Shown one piece after another: positions 1-5,564 of a stretch of DNA of 19,431 nt. The DNA lies in the NCBI GenBank assembly GCA_016212245.1, contig JACRGU010000057.1, positions 1-19,431 on the forward strand, given 5' to 3'. The notes beneath the pieces were generated by a model, which worked only from the letters and a program-made list of their open reading frames with translations, was not told the origin of the DNA and made no database searches. Both the position numbers and the translations under genes were made by a program. The first letter of the stretch is position 1. Each line of letters opens with the position of its first letter. Source of the stretch: Nitrospirota bacterium (GTDB taxonomy: Bacteria > Nitrospirota > Thermodesulfovibrionia > Thermodesulfovibrionales > SM23-35).

Positions 1-1086
1 TATCTCTGCCTCTGTATTGTATCTGCTCAGGGAAAATCTGATTGACCCGTGAATTGCTGTAAATGGCACTCCCATTGCCCTTAACACATGAGATGGTTCG
101 AGCGAACCTGATGTACATGCTGAGCCTGATGAGGCGCATATGCCGTATTCATTAAGTCTGAGCAAAATGGCCTCTCCTTCAACATATTCGAAACTGAGAT
201 TTGTGGTGTTTGGCAGTCTATTGTTTATATCTCCATTTATCCTTGCATCAGGACAGGATTTCAGGAGTGCATTTTCGAGTTTGTCCCGCAGGTCGCTCAG
301 ATAGATTATCTCCTCAGAAAGTTTTTCACCCGCAAGTTCACATGCCTTTCCAAGTCCGATGATTGAAGCTACATTTTCTGTTCCAGCCCTTCTCCCGTAC
401 TCCTGATGCCCTCCAATCATATATGGATAGAATCTCGTCCCTTTTCTGACATACAGGGCTCCAACCCCTTTCGGTGCGTGCAGTTTATGTCCTGAAAGAG
501 AGAGCATGTCAACAGGAAGTTTTTTTAAATCTATTGGAATCTTCCCGACCGCCTGAACAGCATCGGTATGGAATAAAATGCCCCTCTCTTTAAGTATCTC
601 TGCAATCTCCATAATCGGAAAGATGACACCGCTCTCATTATTTGCATACATGATGGATACTATAACTGTATCCTCATCTATTGCCTTTAACAGCTCATCT
701 ATATTGAGCTGGCCCTGTTTGTTCACAGACAGGAATGTCACCCTGTAGCCTTTTCTTGCGAGATGTTTACAGAAATTTAAGACTGCAGGATGTTCAACCC
801 TTGATGTAATAATATGCCTTTTATGAGGCAAGGATTCAACAGCACTCATTATGGCAGTATTGTCGCTTTCTGTGCCACAGCTTGTGAATATTATCTCTTC
901 AGGCTCAGCATTGATAAGACATGCAACCTTTGCCCTTGCCTCTTCAACTTTTCTGTGCAATTGACCTCCAAAGGTATGCATACTTGAAGGGTTACCATAA
1001 AGTTCTTTGAGGTAGGGAAGCATTGCGTCAAGGACTTCAGGTGCAACAGCCGTTGTTGCATTATTGTCGAGATATATTGTATCCAT
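1..1086 (-). CDS. nifS: Cysteine desulfurase NifS, 3' end beyond the window
   Basis: A PLP-dependent desulfurase that takes sulfur from L-cysteine and passes it to the NifU scaffold for Fe-S cluster assembly in the cytoplasm. I translated it from the minus strand. It begins MDTIYLDNNATT, the usual class V aminotransferase start. The PLP lysine lies in SGHK (K201) and the persulfide cysteine in SSGSACTSGS (C324), both at expected spacing. The visible 362 codons lack only the last few tens of residues. The ATG overlaps the nifU stop by one base (TAATG) and has a GGAGG ribosome site about 8 nt upstream, inside the end of nifU, so the pair is one operon with coupled translation. The C324 context (TSGSLEP) is typical of NifS/IscS group I enzymes. 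The assignment is firm; whether it serves nitrogenase or general Fe-S supply cannot be told here. Confidence 0.95.
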   Translation of the reverse strand, partial: MDTIYLDNNATTAVAPEVLDAMLPYLKELYGNPSSMHTFGGQLHRKVEEARAKVACLINAEPEEIIFTSCGTESDNTAIMSAVESLPHKRHIITSRVEHPAVLNFCKHLARKGYRVTFLSVNKQGQLNIDELLKAIDEDTVIVSIMYANNESGVIFPIMEIAEILKERGILFHTDAVQAVGKIPIDLKKLPVDMLSLSGHKLHAPKGVGALYVRKGTRFYPYMIGGHQEYGRRAGTENVASIIGLGKACELAGEKLSEEIIYLSDLRDKLENALLKSCPDARINGDINNRLPNTTNLSFEYVEGEAILLRLNEYGICASSGSACTSGSLEPSHVLRAMGVPFTAIHGSIRFSLSRYNTEAEI

Positions 1087-1916
1087 TATTGTGCCTCCAC
1101 AAATATTTCTTCGCTCACTAATTCCCTCAGTTTGTCTTGAATCCCATTTATAGTCACATCTGCTATAAGACAACCTGTGCACATGCCTCGAAGTGCTATA
1201 ATCACTCTGTTGCCATCAATATCTATCAATTCAATATCTCCACCGTCTGCCTGTAATCCTGGCCTTATCTCCCTCTCTATGATCTCCTGGATAATGGCAA
1301 TTTTCTGAAGGTTGGTAAGCTTTTTAGGAATAGCAGGTTTTTCGGGAATTTTTAATGACCAGATGTCTCTAAGGATAGCCTCTATCTCTTCACTGCATTC
1401 TCCGCAGCCGCCTCCTGCCTTTGTATAGTTTGTAACCTCATCCACTGTTGTGAGATGGTTTTCTATAGCAACCCTCCTTATCTTTTCTTCTGTAACGTCA
1501 AAGCACTTGCAGACAAGCTTACCTGCTTCCTCAACAACCTTTGGCTGGCCCCTGTAATTAGCAATAGCAGCCTCTAATGCCTCTCTTCCCATGACAGAGC
1601 AGTGCATCTTCTCCTTAGGGAGTCCGCCAAGGAATTCTGCAATATCCTGATTTGCTACCTTTAACGCCTCATCGAGTGTCTTGCCCTTGATAACTTCAGT
1701 AAGGGCAGAGGAGCTTGCAATTGCACTTGCACAGCCAAATGTCTGGAATTTTGCATCAGTTATCTTGTCTGTTTCCTTATCAATACTGAGGTAGAGTTTG
1801 AGTGCATCCCCACAGATAAGGCTGCCGACCTCTCCTATAGCATCAGGATTCTCTATCTCCCCGATATTTTTGGGATGTAAAAAATGTTCTTTTACCTTAT
1901 CAGTATATTCCCACAC
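1086..1916 (-). CDS. nifU: Fe-S cluster scaffold NifU, full three-domain form
   Basis: Scaffold on which [2Fe-2S] and [4Fe-4S] clusters are built with NifS-derived sulfur. All three domains of true NifU are present. The N-terminal IscU-like domain has C35 (ICGD), C62 (FGCASAIASSS) and C106 (HCSVMG). The central Bfd-type [2Fe-2S] domain has C136, C138, C171 and C174. The C-terminal Nfu domain has C246-TG-C249. At 276 aa it is close to the usual 275-310. The start is GTG: the next codons give WEYTDKVKEHF, the family's normal N-terminus, and no earlier start exists in frame because of a stop. An AGG lies only one base before the GTG, too close for normal ribosome binding, and the predicted transcription start is almost at the GTG, so the mRNA may be leaderless. 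It is followed directly by nifS. Confidence 0.95.
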   Translation of the reverse strand: MWEYTDKVKEHFLHPKNIGEIENPDAIGEVGSLICGDALKLYLSIDKETDKITDAKFQTFGCASAIASSSALTEVIKGKTLDEALKVANQDIAEFLGGLPKEKMHCSVMGREALEAAIANYRGQPKVVEEAGKLVCKCFDVTEEKIRRVAIENHLTTVDEVTNYTKAGGGCGECSEEIEAILRDIWSLKIPEKPAIPKKLTNLQKIAIIQEIIEREIRPGLQADGGDIELIDIDGNRVIIALRGMCTGCLIADVTINGIQDKLRELVSEEIFVEAQ

Positions 1917-1923
1917 GCCTAAT

Positions 1924-1952
1924 TTTTAACAAAGCCTGCGACCAAATGTCAA
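1924..1952 (-). promoter_or_regulatory. Putative promoter of nifUS
   Basis: On the minus strand a perfect TTGACA (1952-1947) is followed after 17 nt by TTAAAA (1929-1924), a weak -10. Transcription from it would begin within a base or two of the nifU GTG codon at 1916. No IscR-type palindrome was recognised. Prediction from consensus only. Confidence 0.4.
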
Positions 1953-1976
1953 TTTTTAGCTCATTTTTTAAAAATA

Positions 1977-2006
1977 TTGTAAAATAGTAACTATAGTTTA
2001 TATTAT
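1977..2006 (+). promoter_or_regulatory. Putative promoter of the CBS-PAS-GGDEF gene
   Basis: TTGTAA (1977-1982), an 18-nt spacer and TATTAT (2001-2006) lie just upstream of a GGGGGAAG ribosome site and the ATG at 2022. The region is very AT-rich, so chance matches are likely. Confidence 0.3.
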
Positions 2007-2021
2007 CTTGCTGGGGGAAGA

Positions 2022-3716
2022 ATGGATTTAAATAAGGTCCGCTCAATTATGTCAAGAGATGTCATAACTTTAGAACCAAAAGAACCCCTCAGGTCTGCAC
2101 TGGAAAAGATGAATCTCAACAAGGTCAGTTGCGTGGTTGTTGCAGAAGGCAAAAAACCTGTAGGCATACTGACTGAAAGAGATATTATCCAGTTACTGGA
2201 CCATAGTGTTGATTTTGATGTAACCGGGTTGATGTCGGTAATGAAGAGTCCTGTCATCGCAGTATCCGAAGAAACAGACATACCTGAGGCTGCAAATCTT
2301 ATGGAGATAAACGATCTCAGGAGGCTTGTGGTTGTTGATGGAGAACACAATATAATCGGGATTATTACACAAACAGATGTCGTAAAGAACCTGAGTATTG
2401 ATTATTTTATAAGTTTCAGAAAGGCAGAAAATATCATGACCCGCGACATTATTTCGATTGGAAGAAAGGATTCGCTTCTGAAGGCTATAGAACTTATGGC
2501 AAAAAATCATGTAAGCTGTGTTCTGGTCATCGAAGATAATAAACTTGCAGGGATAATTACAGAGCGTGATATCACAAAGGCTATAGCAGAGAACAAGGTC
2601 TTGAACAATATTGAAGGAATAATGACCTCTCCGGTTTTTACCATTAACAAAGATACAAATCTGTATGATGCAACAAGACTTATGGAGGAGAATAGACTCA
2701 GAAGACTTGTGGTTGTTGATTCTGAAGGTAATGTAATTGGTATAGTCACGCAGAGTGATATTATCAGGAATCTCAAGACGGATTATGTAGAGTTATTGAA
2801 AAAGGTGCTCAAAGATAAGTCCAGGGCACTTGTGGAATCAGAGATAAAATACAGGACATTGGTAGAACACTCTTTAGAAGGCATTATGATAATACAGGAC
2901 GGCTTGATTAAATTTGTCAATCCGACTCTCCTCAAGATCTTAAATTATGAGGAGGAAGAGATAGTCGGTAAGGACATCCTCAGGTTTTCATACCCTGACG
3001 ACAGGGAATTGATATCAGAAAGCCTCAGTAAGTTCAGTGCTAACCAAGAGGTTGGATGTCTGTCAGAGTTCAGGATGATGCATAAAAATGGAGAGGGGAT
3101 TTATATGGAAGTTTTATCAACCTTGATTCAATATGAAGGTAATCCTGCAATACTTGCTACACTCAGGGACATAACTGACAGGAAGAAGGCTGAGGCAGAG
3201 TTAAAAAGACTTGTAATAACCGATGACCTTACAGGACTCTTTAACCAGAGGTATTTCTATATCCAGTTAGCGAGAGAGGTCGAAAGGGCGAAAAGACATA
3301 ACAGGCCACTTTCGATGTTTCTTGTAGATATAGATATGTTTAAGGACTTTAATGATACATATGGCCACTGGGAGGGTGATTATGTACTGAAGAAAATAGG
3401 AGAAATATTAATGAAGAATGTCAGGGAGATTGATATGGCCTTCAGGTATGGAGGTGAAGAATTTGTGATTGTTCTCCCTGAAACAGGACACGAGGATGCA
3501 ATAATTGTTGCAGAAAGAATCAGAAAGGCTGTTGCTCAGACTGTTTTTTATCCATTTACTCTGGATGGACAGCCAGATATTGTTAGCAAGACTGTCAGTA
3601 TAGGGATTACAGAATTTCATTTAGAGGATAATGTGAAGAGTTTTTTGAAAAGGGCGGATATTGCGTTGTACCATGCAAAGAAAAGTGGAAGGAATATGGT
3701 TGTACACTTAATGTAG
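2022..3716 (+). CDS. Diguanylate cyclase with four CBS domains and a PAS domain
   Basis: Predicted soluble enzyme making cyclic di-GMP from two GTP, controlled by adenine-nucleotide-type CBS sensing and a PAS sensor. Residues about 1-125 and 130-255 are two Bateman modules (four CBS repeats). They are clearly tandem copies: each holds a variant of IMSRDVI/IMTRDII, GILTERDI/GIITERDI and RRLVVVD. A PAS domain follows (about 275-390, EGIMIIQDG to ATLRDITDRK), then GGDEF (about 395-564). The catalytic loop is GGEEF (477-481) and an inhibitory I-site RxxD (R468-D471) sits five residues before it, so product feedback is expected. No membrane segment or EAL domain is seen. The ATG follows GGGGGAAG closely. 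It is divergent from nifUS, and nothing nearby names its target. CBS4-PAS-GGDEF is a plausible but less common order. Confidence 0.92.
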   Translation: MDLNKVRSIMSRDVITLEPKEPLRSALEKMNLNKVSCVVVAEGKKPVGILTERDIIQLLDHSVDFDVTGLMSVMKSPVIAVSEETDIPEAANLMEINDLRRLVVVDGEHNIIGIITQTDVVKNLSIDYFISFRKAENIMTRDIISIGRKDSLLKAIELMAKNHVSCVLVIEDNKLAGIITERDITKAIAENKVLNNIEGIMTSPVFTINKDTNLYDATRLMEENRLRRLVVVDSEGNVIGIVTQSDIIRNLKTDYVELLKKVLKDKSRALVESEIKYRTLVEHSLEGIMIIQDGLIKFVNPTLLKILNYEEEEIVGKDILRFSYPDDRELISESLSKFSANQEVGCLSEFRMMHKNGEGIYMEVLSTLIQYEGNPAILATLRDITDRKKAEAELKRLVITDDLTGLFNQRYFYIQLAREVERAKRHNRPLSMFLVDIDMFKDFNDTYGHWEGDYVLKKIGEILMKNVREIDMAFRYGGEEFVIVLPETGHEDAIIVAERIRKAVAQTVFYPFTLDGQPDIVSKTVSIGITEFHLEDNVKSFLKRADIALYHAKKSGRNMVVHLM

Positions 3717-3720
3717 TTTA

Positions 3721-3768
3721 CCCCTCCCCCCATCCCCCTTCCTCAAGGGGAGGGGGCGAGGGGGAGGG
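3721..3768. repeat. G/C-rich palindrome of a dispersed repeat family
   Basis: A C-rich half followed by a G-rich half. The inner stem is CCCCTT (3735-3740) with AAGGGG (3745-3750) around a 4-nt loop. The outer arms are CCCTCCCCC (3722-3730) and GGGGGAGGG (3760-3768). It begins 5 nt after the GGDEF stop codon and ends just before the ribosome site of the GYD gene. A related element lies inside thiL (about 8556-8670). The G-rich half has four runs of at least three G, so RNA could form either the hairpin or a quadruplex. There is no T-run, so it is not a classical terminator. Confidence 0.75.
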
Positions 3769-3782
3769 TGAAAGGAGGAGAG

Positions 3783-4067
3783 ATGGCTTATTATGTTGTA
3801 TTAACTACACTTACGGATGAAGGGAGGAAGACAATCAAAGAGAATCCTCAAAGGATTCTTGAGGTGAACAAGGAACTCGAAAAGATGGGCATTAAGGTTA
3901 AAGAGCAGTATGCAGTCCTCGGCCCGTATGATTTCGTAAATATTGTTGAGGCTCAGGATAATGAGGCTGTAATGAAGATGTCTGTTGAGCTCGGTTCAAG
4001 GGGAACTGTGCATCTTCTTACCCTTGCGGCAATCCCTGTTTCTGAGTTCGTCGAGAAGCTTAAATAG
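3783..4067 (+). CDS. GYD-domain protein
   Basis: A 94-residue protein of the GYD family (Pfam GYD, COG4274), ferredoxin-like-fold proteins of unknown function. The pattern is complete: LTTLTDEGRKTI near the start, a central GPYDFVNIVEAQD in place of the name-giving GYD, and a C-terminal strand-helix ending in FVEKLK. I chose the ATG at 3783 because it follows AAGGAGG (3772-3778). A GTG in frame at 3768 would translate that ribosome site. It lies between a G/C-rich palindrome and a TusA-like gene 24 nt downstream, probably in one transcript, which hints at but does not prove a link to sulfur handling. No signal peptide or membrane segment is present. The family call is firm; the role is unknown. 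Confidence 0.85.
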   Translation: MAYYVVLTTLTDEGRKTIKENPQRILEVNKELEKMGIKVKEQYAVLGPYDFVNIVEAQDNEAVMKMSVELGSRGTVHLLTLAAIPVSEFVEKLK

Positions 4068-4091
4068 GGGTTTTATGTGGGGGAGGAAGAT

Positions 4092-4331
4092 ATGTCTGAA
4101 ATTAAGGCAGATGTTATCCTCGATACAAAGGGGCTTAACTGTCCTATGCCTGTCCTGAAGACCAAAAAGGCGATTGACAGTCTTCAGCCAGGCCAGATCC
4201 TCGAAGTTATTACAACAGATCCTGGTGCAAAGGCTGATATCCCGGCCTTATTGAGAAGGCTCGGTCATGAGCTGGTTGACTTAAAAGAAGATGGTGGAGC
4301 TTTTTTTTTCTTTATTAAAAAAGGTAAGTAG
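4092..4331 (+). CDS. TusA/SirA/YeeD-family sulfur carrier protein
   Basis: A 79-residue protein of the TusA family, small cytoplasmic carriers that accept a persulfide on one cysteine and relay it, for example to tRNA thiolation, molybdenum cofactor or sulfur metabolism. The signature LDTKGLNCPMPVLKTKKAI holds the active cysteine C17 in CPMP, and the chain ends with FFFFIKKGK as is common. I chose the ATG at 4092 because a GGGGGAGGA ribosome site lies directly before it; a GTG at 4077 would read through that site. Near the 3' end the gene has nine T in a row (4301-4309), a possible slippage point. It follows the GYD gene by 24 nt and precedes a tRNA. tusA proper cannot be told from its paralogues without partners, so no symbol is given. 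Confidence 0.88.
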   Translation: MSEIKADVILDTKGLNCPMPVLKTKKAIDSLQPGQILEVITTDPGAKADIPALLRRLGHELVDLKEDGGAFFFFIKKGK

Positions 4332-4342
4332 ATAACTCGAGA

Positions 4343-4430
4343 GCCGGAGTGGCGGAACTGGTAGACGCAAGGGACTTAAAATCCCTCGGGTCTCTGACCC
4401 GTGCCGGTTCAAATCCGGCCTCCGGCACCA
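4343..4430 (+). tRNA. tRNA-Leu(UAA)
   Basis: A class II tRNA with a long variable arm. The acceptor stem is GCCGGAG (4343-4349) with CTCCGGC (4420-4426), discriminator A at 4427, and CCA encoded at 4428-4430. The anticodon stem is AGGGA/TCCCT around loop 4375-4381, giving anticodon TAA (4377-4379), which reads UUA/UUG. The variable arm CGGGTC-TCT-GACCCG and the T arm GCCGG-TTCAAAT-CCGGC both pair perfectly. Confidence 0.97.
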
Positions 4431-4436
4431 ATTTAA

Positions 4437-4464
4437 GTAAGAAGTCAAAAATGAGAAGTGATGG
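4437..4464 (+). repeat. Short degenerate heptamer array at the galU start
   Basis: Four consecutive 7-mers in register: GTAAGAA, GTCAAAA, ATGAGAA, GTGATGG. They resemble the AGTCAGA/AGTGAGA words of the array at 11934-12010. The array fills the space between the tRNA and galU and includes the possible galU start codons GTG 4458 and ATG 4461. It is short and degenerate, so taken alone it could be chance. Confidence 0.45.
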
Positions 4465-5357
4465 CAATGAAAACAAGGATTAAGAAAGCGATATTTCCCG
4501 CTGCAGGGCTTGGGACAAGGTTTCTGCCTGCGACGAAGGCATCCCCAAAGGAGATGTTACCTATAGTCGACAAGCCGATGATCCAGTATGCGATCGAAGA
4601 GGCGACTGCATGCGGGATAGAGGAGTTTATAATTATCACAGGGAAATATAAACGTGCCATAGAAGACCATTTTGATTCTGCATATGAGCTTGAAGAAAGT
4701 CTTAAGAGGTCTGGCAAAAAGAGGCTTCTTGAGGAGATAAACAGGCTTAACCGTATAAATTTTGCATATATAAGGCAGAGGGCAGCCCTTGGTCTGGGCC
4801 ATGCAATACTCTGTGCAAGACCCTTTGTAAAGGACGAGCCTTTTGCAGTTCTTTTGAGTGATGATATTATTGACCCAGAGGATACCCTTTTCAAAGACAT
4901 GATTAATCTTTATAAAGAACTTGATTGTCCTATTCTCGCACTTCAGCAGGTCCAAAAGGAAGAGATTCACAGATATGGGGTGATTGATGGACTAAAAGAA
5001 GGAGATGGCGTATACAAAATTAACAATCTTGTAGAAAAACCCAGAGTGGAGGATGCACCATCTGATATGGCGATAATTGGCAGGTATATCCTCATGCCTG
5101 ATATATTTGAGATACTCGAAGGGTTGGGTCCAGGAAGAGGTGGAGAGATACAATTAACCGATGCACTTCAGAGGCTTTTGAAGAAGCGTTCAATATATGG
5201 ATATCTCTTTACCGGTAGGAGATATGATGCAGGCAATAAGGTTGGCTATCTCAAGGCAACGATTGATCTTGCATTAAAAAACCCTCAGGTTTCCGAGCCG
5301 GTTAAAGAGTATATCATTGAGGTCGCATCGAGGTTAAAAAAGGGAATTAGAAGATGA
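4461..5357 (+). CDS. galU: UTP--glucose-1-phosphate uridylyltransferase
   Basis: Makes UDP-glucose from UTP and glucose-1-phosphate for surface polysaccharide and sugar-nucleotide pathways. The nucleotide-binding motif AAGLGTRFLPATKASPKEMLPI lies at about residues 13-34, followed by GLGHAI (UTP contact), LLSDDII (metal-binding aspartates), NLVEKP and GGEIQLTDAL. At 298 aa it matches bacterial GalU. Three in-frame starts lie close together (GTG 4458, ATG 4461, ATG 4467). None has a strong ribosome site, apparently because the upstream DNA is a degenerate heptamer repeat; I report the ATG at 4461. It sits alone between the tRNA-Leu gene and a dispersed palindromic repeat. Identity is firm, the exact start is not. 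Confidence 0.95.
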   Translation: MAMKTRIKKAIFPAAGLGTRFLPATKASPKEMLPIVDKPMIQYAIEEATACGIEEFIIITGKYKRAIEDHFDSAYELEESLKRSGKKRLLEEINRLNRINFAYIRQRAALGLGHAILCARPFVKDEPFAVLLSDDIIDPEDTLFKDMINLYKELDCPILALQQVQKEEIHRYGVIDGLKEGDGVYKINNLVEKPRVEDAPSDMAIIGRYILMPDIFEILEGLGPGRGGEIQLTDALQRLLKKRSIYGYLFTGRRYDAGNKVGYLKATIDLALKNPQVSEPVKEYIIEVASRLKKGIRR

Positions 5358-5390
5358 TGCAACTTTCGCAGAACCAATGCTGACGTTGTA

Positions 5391-5511
5391 TTGTCATTCC
5401 CGCGAAACTTGTCCCTGCAGGTCGTAAGCAGGGAGCGGGGAACTATACAAAGGAATTGGATTCCTGTTTCCACAGGAAACCCTGGATTCCGTGTCAAGCA
5501 CGGAATGACAA
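5391..5511. repeat. Dispersed palindromic repeat with TTGTCATTCC ends
   Basis: Perfect 10-bp terminal inverted repeats, TTGTCATTCC (5391-5400) and GGAATGACAA (5502-5511), bound a 121-bp unit full of hairpins. Inner pairs are CCCGC (5399-5403) with GCGGG (5435-5439), CCCTGC (5413-5418) with GCAGGG (5428-5433), and GTTTCC (5466-5471) with GGAAAC (5475-5480). Repeats of the form GTCATTCCCGCG...GGAATGACA are widespread, non-coding and MITE- or REP-like in many bacteria. It fills most of the galU-lon gap and has no convincing ORF. Confidence 0.85.
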
Positions 5512-5564
5512 CCAAATAACAACTGAGAAAGTTGTAAAGATAATTAAAGATTCAAGGAGATGGA

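Noticed and set aside
3721..3768. Intrinsic terminator after the GGDEF gene
   Set aside because: A strong stem is present but no T-run follows on either strand, and a related copy lies inside thiL.
3768..3782. GTG start for the GYD gene
   Set aside because: The extra codons are the AAGGAGG ribosome site of the ATG at 3783.
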